A stretch of DNA of 64,000 bases, from assembly GCF_000447755.1 (NCBI RefSeq), contig NZ_AUNE01000010.1, positions 186,001 through 250,000 of the forward strand, in the 5' to 3' direction. Made by a program: the position numbers and the translations under genes. This DNA comes from Bacteriovorax sp. BSW11_IV (GTDB lineage: Bacteria; Bdellovibrionota; Bacteriovoracia; Bacteriovoracales; Bacteriovoracaceae). The notes under the pieces were generated by a model. That model ran no database searches. It saw nothing but the letters and a program-made list of their open reading frames with translations, and was not told where the DNA came from. Shown one piece after another: positions 1-7,555 of this stretch (the first letter of the stretch is position 1; each line of letters opens with the position of its first letter).

Positions 1-697
1 AATTTGGTGTGTAATTAGATAGAATGGCCATTACAACTAAAAGTTCTTTTTCTGTACCAACAAAAAGTTCACTTTCAAAAACTTGATCTCTCAGTGATTT
101 TCCAATGGACTCAAGAACAGAGTTGATAAAATTCGCTCCCATGGCATCACAAGTTTCAAAAGTGGCCCACACTTGGTAATAACCATCTTCTTTATCTGTG
201 TGATCACGAAGTTCGATATCTTTTAAACCGCCACCTCTTTTTTCCATATTTTGAACAAGAGGTTTAACGTATTCAAGAATTTTTGGTTTTGCAGTTTCAT
301 TGAAGAAAGAAAATAATTTTTCACTCTCACCTTTCCAGATGAAATGAACTTGGCCAACTTTTTCAGTATCAATAATTTTGGCCTTAAAACCACCACGATC
401 TTGCCAAAACTTAGCAGACTTTGCACAAGCTGCGACAACAGAACTTTCCTCAATAACCATAGGAACACAGTAAATCTTATCATTTAAAAGGAAGTTCGGT
501 ACAACACCATAAGGGGCGTAAAAATTTGTGATGGTATTTTCAGAAAAGTCATCAAAAATTCTTTGTGCTTCAGCATCATCATGCCAAAAGCTTTTGATCG
601 TTTCTGAATTTTTAGAAGAAGATTGAAGATAATTCTCAACAAGGAAATTAATCTTCTCAAGCTTAGTTAACTTTGAAAATCCTGATACAGTTTTCAA
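1..697 (-). CDS. mvaA: Hydroxymethylglutaryl-CoA reductase, class II (partial, C-terminus beyond window)
   Basis: The first 232 residues of a hydroxymethylglutaryl-CoA reductase; the rest lies beyond base 1. The enzyme reduces HMG-CoA to mevalonate, or the reverse. I read the class II (bacterial) hallmarks directly: ENTITNFYAPYGVVPN at about residues 53-68, the EESSVVAA segment with the likely catalytic Glu at 83-90, and DAMGANFIN at 184-192. The start is TTG at 697, seven bases behind GGAG at 704-707; the stop of fni is only 2 bp upstream, so the two are co-transcribed. Linkage to a type 2 IPP isomerase points to biosynthesis through the mevalonate route. Confidence 0.9.
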   Translation of the reverse strand, partial: MKTVSGFSKLTKLEKINFLVENYLQSSSKNSETIKSFWHDDAEAQRIFDDFSENTITNFYAPYGVVPNFLLNDKIYCVPMVIEESSVVAACAKSAKFWQDRGGFKAKIIDTEKVGQVHFIWKGESEKLFSFFNETAKPKILEYVKPLVQNMEKRGGGLKDIELRDHTDKEDGYYQVWATFETCDAMGANFINSVLESIGKSLRDQVFESELFVGTEKELLVVMAILSNYTPN

Positions 698-699
698 AT

Positions 700-1704
700 C
701 TAGCTCCTTACTCTTAAGAATTGATTGGCCATCTTTAGTCCATCAATTTGTTGTTTACAGTAATATTTTAATTTTTCGTAGTCTTCGTTTGCATAAGTCA
801 AAAAGCTTCTCGCCTGTCCGTAAACGGCATTTGCGTTGATCTGTGACAATAGAAAATGACCGTCTAAGAAGTCCTTAACCCCACCTGAGATTATAAACTC
901 TCGGCAAAGAATATCTTTTTCATTCTCTAAAATAGAGTTTACAAAACCAACCATCTCAAGGGCGCTGTGGCCGACAAAAGAGAGAGGGCCAAAACCTGTT
1001 TTGACATTCTCTTTATCACGCAACATTTCTAATTTTGAAAAGTTTGTGCCACCAAGAGCGCCAAATTCAATAGCACTGATGGGCATTTTCATAAGAAGCT
1101 TCAAACTCTCAGGGCCCATCCCCTGACCAACTTCTTTTACAATAATTTTGCCTTTATAAATTTCAAGAAAATCTTGAATAACTTCTAAAGACGGGCGAGG
1201 CAAAAAGTCACCTTCTGGTTGAAAGAGCTCTTGCATTGGGTTGAGATGAATAATTAATCCATCAACATCCAGGCGCCCAAGAACATCAATAAGCTTAGAA
1301 ACCATGCCGTTTATTAGCAATTCATCTATTTGCACAATTCCAAGATTTGCAAAAAAAGGAAGATCCTTTCCAAGAATAGGCCTTAAATTGAAATCGTTAA
1401 AATACTCATCACTTTCTAAAAGCGGACGACACGAACCGAGCCCCATACCGAGACCAAACTCATTGGCCGCGTTCGCAAGATTGCGATTTATATGTCTCGC
1501 CTGACCCGTTCCCCCAGTCATCGAACTAATCCAAAGAGGATTTTGCATTTTCTTACCGAGAAAATTAAGTTCAAGTGAAGTGTTTGTTTGATGTGAACCA
1601 AGAAGTGGCTCGTAATAAAAACGACTATCGGCCAAAGAAGCACCAAACTGTGCCTTCTCAGTCAAAAGGATGTGATCTGTTTTTCGTTTATCTATCGTTG
1701 TCAT
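700..1704 (-). CDS. fni: Type 2 isopentenyl-diphosphate delta-isomerase (FMN-dependent)
   Basis: A 334-residue flavoenzyme that interconverts isopentenyl and dimethylallyl diphosphate with reduced FMN. Family landmarks are visible: RKTDH near the N-terminus (7-11), MTGGT at 62-66, HLNPMQE at 153-159 followed by EGD at 164-166, VKEVGQGM at 189-196 and GGTNF at 218-222. Length matches the family (330-350). It is the upstream partner of mvaA with a 2 bp gap. No Shine-Dalgarno sequence is visible before the ATG; instead the start lies inside a palindromic GTCATGAC. Confidence 0.95.
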   Translation of the reverse strand: MTTIDKRKTDHILLTEKAQFGASLADSRFYYEPLLGSHQTNTSLELNFLGKKMQNPLWISSMTGGTGQARHINRNLANAANEFGLGMGLGSCRPLLESDEYFNDFNLRPILGKDLPFFANLGIVQIDELLINGMVSKLIDVLGRLDVDGLIIHLNPMQELFQPEGDFLPRPSLEVIQDFLEIYKGKIIVKEVGQGMGPESLKLLMKMPISAIEFGALGGTNFSKLEMLRDKENVKTGFGPLSFVGHSALEMVGFVNSILENEKDILCREFIISGGVKDFLDGHFLLSQINANAVYGQARSFLTYANEDYEKLKYYCKQQIDGLKMANQFLRVRS

Positions 1705-1830
1705 GACGGGGTTTTTCTACCACGTCTGACGGGATTCGTCATGATTTTTTTCACCCAATATTTGTCATAAAATCAATGAGTTAAAAACAAAATCAGGTAA
1801 ATAGGGCTTGTTTCCTACGGCACGGTCCTC

Positions 1831-2529
1831 TCATGGGGCCAAAACAAGAATAAATTCTCTTTTAAACTCTTTTAATTTTGAGCGGATCTGCTTAACAGGC
1901 CCAAAGAGAAGTTCTTCATTTTCACTATTTAAATCCATGGCCAAAAAGACATTGCGCTTTTTATCAATTTTATTTTCGAGCTCCTCAAGAAGCTTTTTTA
2001 ATCGGTAAGGAGTATCCATAAGAACTGTTGTGATCTTATTTCCGACAATTTCATCCATGGCCAATGCACGTTCAGGATCTTTGATGGGAAGAAAGCCTGC
2101 AAAAAGAAACTTATTATGATCAATACCTGAAAGAGCAATGGCCAATGAAATTGAATTTTGAAATGGTGTTGCAGTGACCTTAATATTTTGCTCATGACAC
2201 AACTTCACAAGATTTTGACCAGGATCGCAAAAGGCCGGTAAACCACCATCACTCATAAGATAAATATTGTGACCAGACTTTAATTTCTTTATAAGATCAG
2301 GGGCCAATTTTTCACTGGTGTGTTCATTGAAAAGAACAAAATCCTCTACAACCTCACGAGGAAGCTTCCATGACAACCATCGACGACGACCAGGCTTTAA
2401 ATCCTCTATGACAAAAATAGAATTTTCTAATTCATCAGTAGCGGCCTTTAACAAAAGTGCGTGGGCGACTCCCTCTAAAGGGTTTGTTTCATCAATAGGT
2501 GTTGGAACTAAAACCAGTTTTCCACTCAT
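1831..2529 (-). CDS. RsmI-like tetrapyrrole-methylase-fold SAM methyltransferase (paralog)
   Basis: A 232-residue SAM-dependent methyltransferase of the tetrapyrrole methylase fold, related to RsmI (2'-O-methylation of 16S rRNA C1402) but shorter. Visible signs are the N-terminal strand KLVLVPTPI, the SDGGLPAFCDPG segment that matches the RsmI SDAGxPxxxDPG loop, and TPFQNSISLAIALSG. The overall pattern is closest to the short RsmI-like paralogs known from Bacteroidetes. A true RsmI is encoded at 57022-57840, so this copy probably has another substrate. I chose the ATG at 2529 (RBS GAGAGG at 2534-2539) over an in-frame TTG at 2541. Confidence 0.75.
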   Translation of the reverse strand: MSGKLVLVPTPIDETNPLEGVAHALLLKAATDELENSIFVIEDLKPGRRRWLSWKLPREVVEDFVLFNEHTSEKLAPDLIKKLKSGHNIYLMSDGGLPAFCDPGQNLVKLCHEQNIKVTATPFQNSISLAIALSGIDHNKFLFAGFLPIKDPERALAMDEIVGNKITTVLMDTPYRLKKLLEELENKIDKKRNVFLAMDLNSENEELLFGPVKQIRSKLKEFKREFILVLAP

Positions 2530-2616
2530 GGGGCCTCTCAAAAATTTGTTTTGTAGATCATAGCTTTTTTTTTATCAGACGTTGAGGTTCATTGAGTCAT
2601 GAAGACTTTTAATGAA

Positions 2617-3564
2617 TCAATAGCGCCACTTACGCTTATGCCTTACAACGACAGGTTGTGGCAAAAGCTTACGGCCCAATTTATAGGATAAAATGGACAA
2701 TGGAACGGCCGCCAACAGATCAAGGGTATAGTGATAGCGAAGAGAGACCGTAGCAATGATCATCCCTAGGCCAACAGCGAGAAAGAGATAGCGGTAATGG
2801 TTTTTAACACGAAACATCCATCCCGTTACAAGTAGGGCAATTCCTGTATGGCCTGAAGGAAAACAATCAATAAACGTGGGTTGTCCCGATCTTATTAGAT
2901 TGTTAAAAAACTCTCCGACAAAAGAAAAAGGAAGAGCAGTCGTGAAAAATTCTTTTTGAAAAAACTGAGGCCCACTGACTGGAACCAAGATATACAAGAG
3001 AAAGTTGATATTAAAAAAAATCAAAATACTTGAAAGGTAGCGCCCTATTTTAGGCCTGCGATCATCTTCAAGTTGTATCCAGTAAGCAATTCCTCCAAAA
3101 AAAGGAAACAAAAAGTATGTGATATAACATGATTGGATATAGTCATAAAAAATCGTGGAAAATACACCGTGACCTGCCATAAATCTTTCAATAACAATTG
3201 CAATTGGCGCTCCATATAGAGCTTCATCAATCTGCGCAAACAAAGAGTCATATCGTCTGAGTCCTTGGGCCATTTCATCAACCATGCCACAAAAAGTGTA
3301 GTTAACGACTATAACAATCGTCATGATAAGGGCATTGAGAACAAAGATTGAAGTAGGACTTTTACGCACAATCTGATCGCGAAAATAGTAGAAGAGCATG
3401 GCCACAAAAATTGGAATGAGGGGAATAAAACTTATTTCACCATAATTAATGGCACTTAGAAAAAAAAGAAAAGTATTTAATGCACAGGTGAAAAGGATTA
3501 TTCGCCCAAGGCCAAAGTCTTTGCTATAATCATCCCAAGCAAATTGGATCTTTTGTTCAAACAT
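2617..3564 (-). CDS. PAP2-superfamily integral membrane phosphatase/phosphotransferase
   Basis: A 315-residue multi-pass membrane protein (about six hydrophobic segments). The C-terminal half carries PAP2 superfamily motifs: CFPSGHTG, then SLRYHYTLD, giving the conserved His and Asp of the third phosphatase motif. The spacing and the long N-terminal membrane part resemble the inositol-phosphoryl-ceramide-synthase/Aur1-like branch more than small PgpB-type phosphatases. It probably acts on a lipid phosphate or transfers a lipid head group; the substrate is unknown. Its ATG lies only 16 bp from the divergent start of the next gene. Confidence 0.7.
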   Translation of the reverse strand: MFEQKIQFAWDDYSKDFGLGRIILFTCALNTFLFFLSAINYGEISFIPLIPIFVAMLFYYFRDQIVRKSPTSIFVLNALIMTIVIVVNYTFCGMVDEMAQGLRRYDSLFAQIDEALYGAPIAIVIERFMAGHGVFSTIFYDYIQSCYITYFLFPFFGGIAYWIQLEDDRRPKIGRYLSSILIFFNINFLLYILVPVSGPQFFQKEFFTTALPFSFVGEFFNNLIRSGQPTFIDCFPSGHTGIALLVTGWMFRVKNHYRYLFLAVGLGMIIATVSLRYHYTLDLLAAVPLSILSYKLGRKLLPQPVVVRHKRKWRY

Positions 3565-3580
3565 AAAAATAGTATGCCAT

Positions 3581-4732
3581 ATGACCGATCAAAAAATAAA
3601 GAAGACATTTCATATCATTACGCCTGTGGGTTTTGAGAATTTAGCAAAAAATGAACTCCTGCACTTGTGGCCCTGTGCACCTATTACAAAATTAGAAAAA
3701 GGTGCCCTTTGTATTGCAAGCGAGGAAATGGAATTTTTTCGCCATATCCCCTATTTAAAGATTCCGACTAAAATACTCATGGAGATCGACCAGTTTATTT
3801 GTCGTGACATAGTTAAATTCTACAACAAATTGACTAAAGTTAAATGGAATCAATTTCTTTTTGGACAAATTCCAGAATTTGCCATTAGTGCAAAAAACTC
3901 TCGTCTGTTTGATTCGAGAAAAATTGAAGATTCTGCAAAAAAGGCCATATCAAATTATTATAAGGCCCAACCGCCACAAAAAAAGTATGCAGATATTCTT
4001 GAGTCATTACCTCCAAGTACAATTCACGTTCGAATTTTAGATGATAACTGCACACTCTCAGTTGATCTCTCTGGTGAAAGATTAGATAAACGAGGACTCA
4101 AACTATTTACAAGTGAAGCCCCTGTGAGAGAAAACTTAGCGAGTGCTTGCCTCCAATTTTCTTTTGAACAGATAAAAAATCAAGGTGATGAAATAGAGAG
4201 TATCATTGACCCTATGTGCGGATCTGGAACTTTTCTTTTTGAAGCTCTCATGAAAGATTTGCCACAAAAAAGAGAATTCTATTACAAATATCTATCAAGC
4301 TATAAATTAGAAAAAAAACATGTCTATAACTACCAGGGGCGTATTACAAAATTCATTGGCAATGAAATTTCAGAAAATACCTTCAAGGGTTTAGAAAAAA
4401 ATATTAAGGTCTATCAATCGCTTTTTACCCAGACACTACCAATTCAGGTCATTCATGGGGATGCGACTCATTTTGTCTCAACAGACTCTACAAGTTCTCT
4501 ACTCATTACTAATCCACCTTATGGAAAAAGAGTAAAAGTCGAAGGAAGTACTAAAGATTATTTTGATGAGCTAATGGATATCTATGATAAGAACTGTGCT
4601 CCAAATTATATGGCCTTTTTAATCCCAAAAATTATTCCAAATCCTAAGAATAAAAACTATCGATTTTTAGATGCTCTAAACTTTTCAAATGGTGGGATTG
4701 ATGTAAAACTTCTGTTATGGAAACGAAAATAG
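3581..4732 (+). CDS. THUMP-domain class I SAM-dependent RNA methyltransferase (RlmL-N/YpsC-like)
   Basis: A 383-residue protein with an N-terminal ferredoxin-like/THUMP region (about 1-165) and a C-terminal methyltransferase domain. SAM-binding motif I reads DPMCGSGTFLFEA and the catalytic motif IV reads TNPPYGKR, the N6-adenine/N2-guanine type NPPY. This order is that of the N-terminal half of E. coli RlmL and of B. subtilis YpsC, which methylate G2445 of 23S rRNA at N2. rRNA methylation is therefore the best guess. No SD is visible at the ATG. The last 16 bp overlap the next gene. Confidence 0.85.
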   Translation: MTDQKIKKTFHIITPVGFENLAKNELLHLWPCAPITKLEKGALCIASEEMEFFRHIPYLKIPTKILMEIDQFICRDIVKFYNKLTKVKWNQFLFGQIPEFAISAKNSRLFDSRKIEDSAKKAISNYYKAQPPQKKYADILESLPPSTIHVRILDDNCTLSVDLSGERLDKRGLKLFTSEAPVRENLASACLQFSFEQIKNQGDEIESIIDPMCGSGTFLFEALMKDLPQKREFYYKYLSSYKLEKKHVYNYQGRITKFIGNEISENTFKGLEKNIKVYQSLFTQTLPIQVIHGDATHFVSTDSTSSLLITNPPYGKRVKVEGSTKDYFDELMDIYDKNCAPNYMAFLIPKIIPNPKNKNYRFLDALNFSNGGIDVKLLLWKRK

Positions 4733-5097
4733 CAAAAGTTTTAATCACAATATTATTCTTTAATTTATCGGCCTTTGCAGGTGACAAGGATGATAAATTC
4801 CTGTGCACCATGTTCAAGGCCTATGAGTACAAAGACATAGTCGTCAATATGCCAGGTATTGATAAAACAAAACACTGCTCATTTTCATGTATCATTGCTC
4901 TTGATTGTGGTGTTGTTGAAAGCTATATCGCTGGTGTCGCCAAAGAAATATACGATATTTTCACACCAGGAACTCCTGATATAAAAGATATAGAGGCCAA
5001 TGTTCATGGAATAAAACTGGCGGCAAAGAAAATTGCAACCTCAGAAGAACAATGCATGAATATTTGCCATGAAAATTATGGCCTGGTTAACGACTAA
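4717..5097 (+). CDS. Secreted cysteine-rich protein of unknown function
   Basis: A 126-residue protein with a clear signal peptide (hydrophobic 7-20, cleavage after AFA near 21). The mature part is cysteine-rich: C30, HC-xxx-C at 53-58, C64, C113 and C117, plus a KEIYD segment at 76-80 and DIEANVHG at 91-98. Six Cys in an exported protein suggest disulfides. The His/Cys/Asp-Asn-Gly pattern faintly recalls toxin-like domains at the C-termini of large secreted proteins, but I cannot assign a family. It overlaps the upstream methyltransferase by 16 bp and converges with the next gene, overlapping it by 11 bp. Confidence 0.65.
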   Translation: METKIAKVLITILFFNLSAFAGDKDDKFLCTMFKAYEYKDIVVNMPGIDKTKHCSFSCIIALDCGVVESYIAGVAKEIYDIFTPGTPDIKDIEANVHGIKLAAKKIATSEEQCMNICHENYGLVND

Positions 5098-5896
5098 GAA
5101 GTTCGTAATTCTCTCGCTGTAGTCGATCGAGTGTACCGTCCTCGTGCATTTGAGCAACACGGGTATTGATATATTCGAGCAATTCTTGATTGGCCCACTT
5201 AGAGGCCTTAGAAATAGCAAAATACATCCCGGTTGAAACGACCCGTGTTGGAAGAATATCAATTTCATCATTGATTTTCATTTTACGAGCAATCACTAAA
5301 CCAGCATTAAGGCCGGCCACAAAATAATCTGCCCTATCTTTTAACAAAAACTCAAAACACTGCGCTGTTTTCGTCAGACGAGTCATATTGAGCTTCTTTT
5401 TAGAAAAATTATCAAATTCTTGTCCAAAACTATCATTAATAATACTGACACCTTTCTTGCCAACAAGATGATCATATTTATCAAAGTAAAACGGACGACC
5501 ACGTTTTACAAAGATAACTGTATCGTCCATAAGAAATGGAGCTTTTTGAAAAGCATAAACTTTTTCTCTATCTGAAGTTTTATATGGAGGTAGAAGCATA
5601 TCCACTCTGCCTACACGAACTTCTTCCTGGGCCCTGCCCCAAGAGTTGACATTAACGCTCTCAACTTTAACTTCAACTTCATCAAGAATGAGACGTAGAA
5701 GATCAAGAGCGATCCCTTTCATTTTTTTATCTTTATGATCAATCCATACAACTGGAGCGTAATCGGGATGAGACGTAACTTTAAGGGTTCTATTATTAGG
5801 AAATTTTGTCTGGATTAGTTTTTGCTTCAAGGCCTCATTTGCTGAAGCTCTAGTTATGAAAGAAAATATAGAAAAAAGAAGAATCGCTATTTTCAT
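5087..5896 (-). CDS. Periplasmic solute-binding protein, family 3 type (amino-acid-like)
   Basis: A 269-residue exported protein: signal peptide at 1-19 (MKIAILLF..., cut near ASA), then a family-3 extracellular solute-binding domain. Typical features are LKVTSHPDYAPVVW at the start of the mature protein, MKGIALDLLRLIL, GRVDMLLPPYKTSDRE and the C-terminal MHEDGTLDRL. The proteins usually bind amino acids or related small molecules. No permease or ATPase gene is adjacent, so it is an orphan here and may serve sensing as much as transport. The ATG at 5896 is preferred because it places the signal peptide at the N-terminus; a TTG at 5917 is in frame. Confidence 0.8.
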   Translation of the reverse strand: MKIAILLFSIFSFITRASANEALKQKLIQTKFPNNRTLKVTSHPDYAPVVWIDHKDKKMKGIALDLLRLILDEVEVKVESVNVNSWGRAQEEVRVGRVDMLLPPYKTSDREKVYAFQKAPFLMDDTVIFVKRGRPFYFDKYDHLVGKKGVSIINDSFGQEFDNFSKKKLNMTRLTKTAQCFEFLLKDRADYFVAGLNAGLVIARKMKINDEIDILPTRVVSTGMYFAISKASKWANQELLEYINTRVAQMHEDGTLDRLQRENYELLSR

Positions 5897-6050
5897 GCGT
5901 TCATTATACTCAGTCAAGAAAACTTAATAATAGTAGAAACTGAGTCTTAAGATAAAATTGAGTTAACTCACATAAGAAACCTATTAGTTATTGAATAAAT
6001 TACAGGGCCTTAGCAGTCATTAACCGAAAGACCCTTAGAGAAAACAAAGT

Positions 6051-7418
6051 TTAAATTTCAGATAGAAAACTCGCCACAATTGTTGCCAGTGTCGACTCTT
6101 GGTCGCATGGACCTTCAATAGCATCAATCCATTCTTTAGCATCGACCGACTTGAAGATATGATACACACATTTATTAAAAACGCGCTGGCCTGAGACTGA
6201 TAGGCTGTCATGGGAATAAGTATTCATCTGCATAAAAGAACTTTGATCTTCAGTATACTGTCCACTCACAAGGGCGATGGAGACTTCCTCTTCACTAGGA
6301 ATATTTCTTTGAGGTAAGTCCTTCACATGAGTAATTCTAGTGACATCTTCACCACGACATTCATCATCAGCACAGGTGAAAACCTTACGACATGAAACAC
6401 CATTTTCAGTGACTGTAATGTAATCATTTTCACCACGAACAAGAATCCCCTCCACGATTCCTGTAGCGGAATCAAAAACTGGCGATCCAGAGTTGCCTCC
6501 AAATGTATCAAGATTTGCAACGAAAAAAACATCATTGTCCACACTACGAACATTGGCCCCATCGGCGACTTTAACTGGAAGGCCTGAGGGATGGCCAATG
6601 ACCACAAGAGGAGCGTTATCAGAAATTTCACCCTTCGTTCTAAACTTCAAGGCCTTGCGATCAGTAACTTTCCTGTCCAGACGAATCAAAGCATAATCCA
6701 TTTTTGTAGAAGAAGATAATTCACGCGAAACAATTTCCTTACAATTAAATACACTTTTGTCTTTATCAACTTTCTTTGTATCGTCAGAAAAATCAAAAAC
6801 CCATGCATAACGTTCGCAATCACTTGAACCAGTAACACAATGTCCTGCTGTGACAAGGAGATCTTCTCCCACTAAAAAACCTGAACAACGAGCAGGATTA
6901 ATCTGCTCTACAAAGCGCTCACTCTTACAAAGTCCCATAGATGAACCTATCGTTGATGAGCTTAATGAACCATCTGCACTAATTTTATCTTTACTAATGT
7001 GAGCGGCAACAGATTGGGCCAAATCTCGATGAAGAGGGTTAGAAACAAATTGCAGGTCAACTCTATTATCTTTGCCATAGACGACTTCAGGAGTAATCAA
7101 ATTTTTCTTTTTCGCACTAGCGCTGTTGCTAACACTTATAAGAGACAAAATGCGTGTGGCCTCTTTTTTAAATTCAACAATCTTTCCAGTTTGATCTGTA
7201 CAAGAGGCCAAATCTCCTGCAACAGTAGTTAACTTTTGAACACTTGTTTTAAATTGATCAATTTGAGAATGTGAAACCTCTTCTTGATGAAGAGTTTGAA
7301 ACTGAGTTTCTAGGTCAGAAATCGTTTTTAATATATCTTCATGACAAGCAACTTTCTCTTCGCATGAAGTCAGTAAGAAAACAAAACTCAAGGCCAGTAA
7401 TAAATTCAATCTTCCCAT
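6051..7418 (-). CDS. Trypsin-like (S1-fold) serine protease, lipoprotein
   Basis: A 455-residue exported protease. The lipobox LLTSC puts the lipidated Cys at 19. A helical linker (20-100) precedes the protease domain. The catalytic triad is complete: H193 in TAGHC, D241 in MDYALIRLD and S310 in GGNSGSP. Several Cys (C178, C194, C201, C226) could form disulfides. About 140 residues follow the protease core, with three more Cys. A surface or periplasmic protease fits the rich set of secreted hydrolases nearby. It is monocistronic by appearance, with 150 bp upstream and no obvious terminator downstream. Confidence 0.9.
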   Translation of the reverse strand: MGRLNLLLALSFVFLLTSCEEKVACHEDILKTISDLETQFQTLHQEEVSHSQIDQFKTSVQKLTTVAGDLASCTDQTGKIVEFKKEATRILSLISVSNSASAKKKNLITPEVVYGKDNRVDLQFVSNPLHRDLAQSVAAHISKDKISADGSLSSSTIGSSMGLCKSERFVEQINPARCSGFLVGEDLLVTAGHCVTGSSDCERYAWVFDFSDDTKKVDKDKSVFNCKEIVSRELSSSTKMDYALIRLDRKVTDRKALKFRTKGEISDNAPLVVIGHPSGLPVKVADGANVRSVDNDVFFVANLDTFGGNSGSPVFDSATGIVEGILVRGENDYITVTENGVSCRKVFTCADDECRGEDVTRITHVKDLPQRNIPSEEEVSIALVSGQYTEDQSSFMQMNTYSHDSLSVSGQRVFNKCVYHIFKSVDAKEWIDAIEGPCDQESTLATIVASFLSEI

Positions 7419-7524
7419 GATTCCCCCTTGGTGAGATCATTATAGAAAGTGAAGAGCAAAAATAAATCTCAAGTATTTAAAAAGGCCAAAAATAAGGTCT
7501 AATGTCAGAAAATATTATGAACTA

Positions 7525-7549
7525 GGGCCTTTGTGCCACCAAAAGGCCC
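7525..7549 (-). terminator. GGCC-stem hairpin behind the amidohydrolase gene
   Basis: An 8-bp perfect stem (GGGCCTTT paired with AAAGGCCC) with a nine-base loop lies 6 bp after the stop of the minus-strand amidohydrolase gene. It has no good U-tract on either strand, so it may be a weak or factor-assisted terminator or an mRNA 3'-end stabiliser. Confidence 0.5.
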
Positions 7550-7555
7550 ATTTTA

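Noticed and set aside
223-483. An 86-codon open frame on the minus strand inside the mvaA fragment
   Set aside because: It lies out of phase with the HMG-CoA reductase frame, which carries clear family motifs over the same bases.
5896-5925. TTGACT and TATAAT-like hexamers just before the solute-binding gene
   Set aside because: Only three bases separate the two hexamers, so they cannot form a sigma-70 promoter; the TTG is also an in-frame codon.
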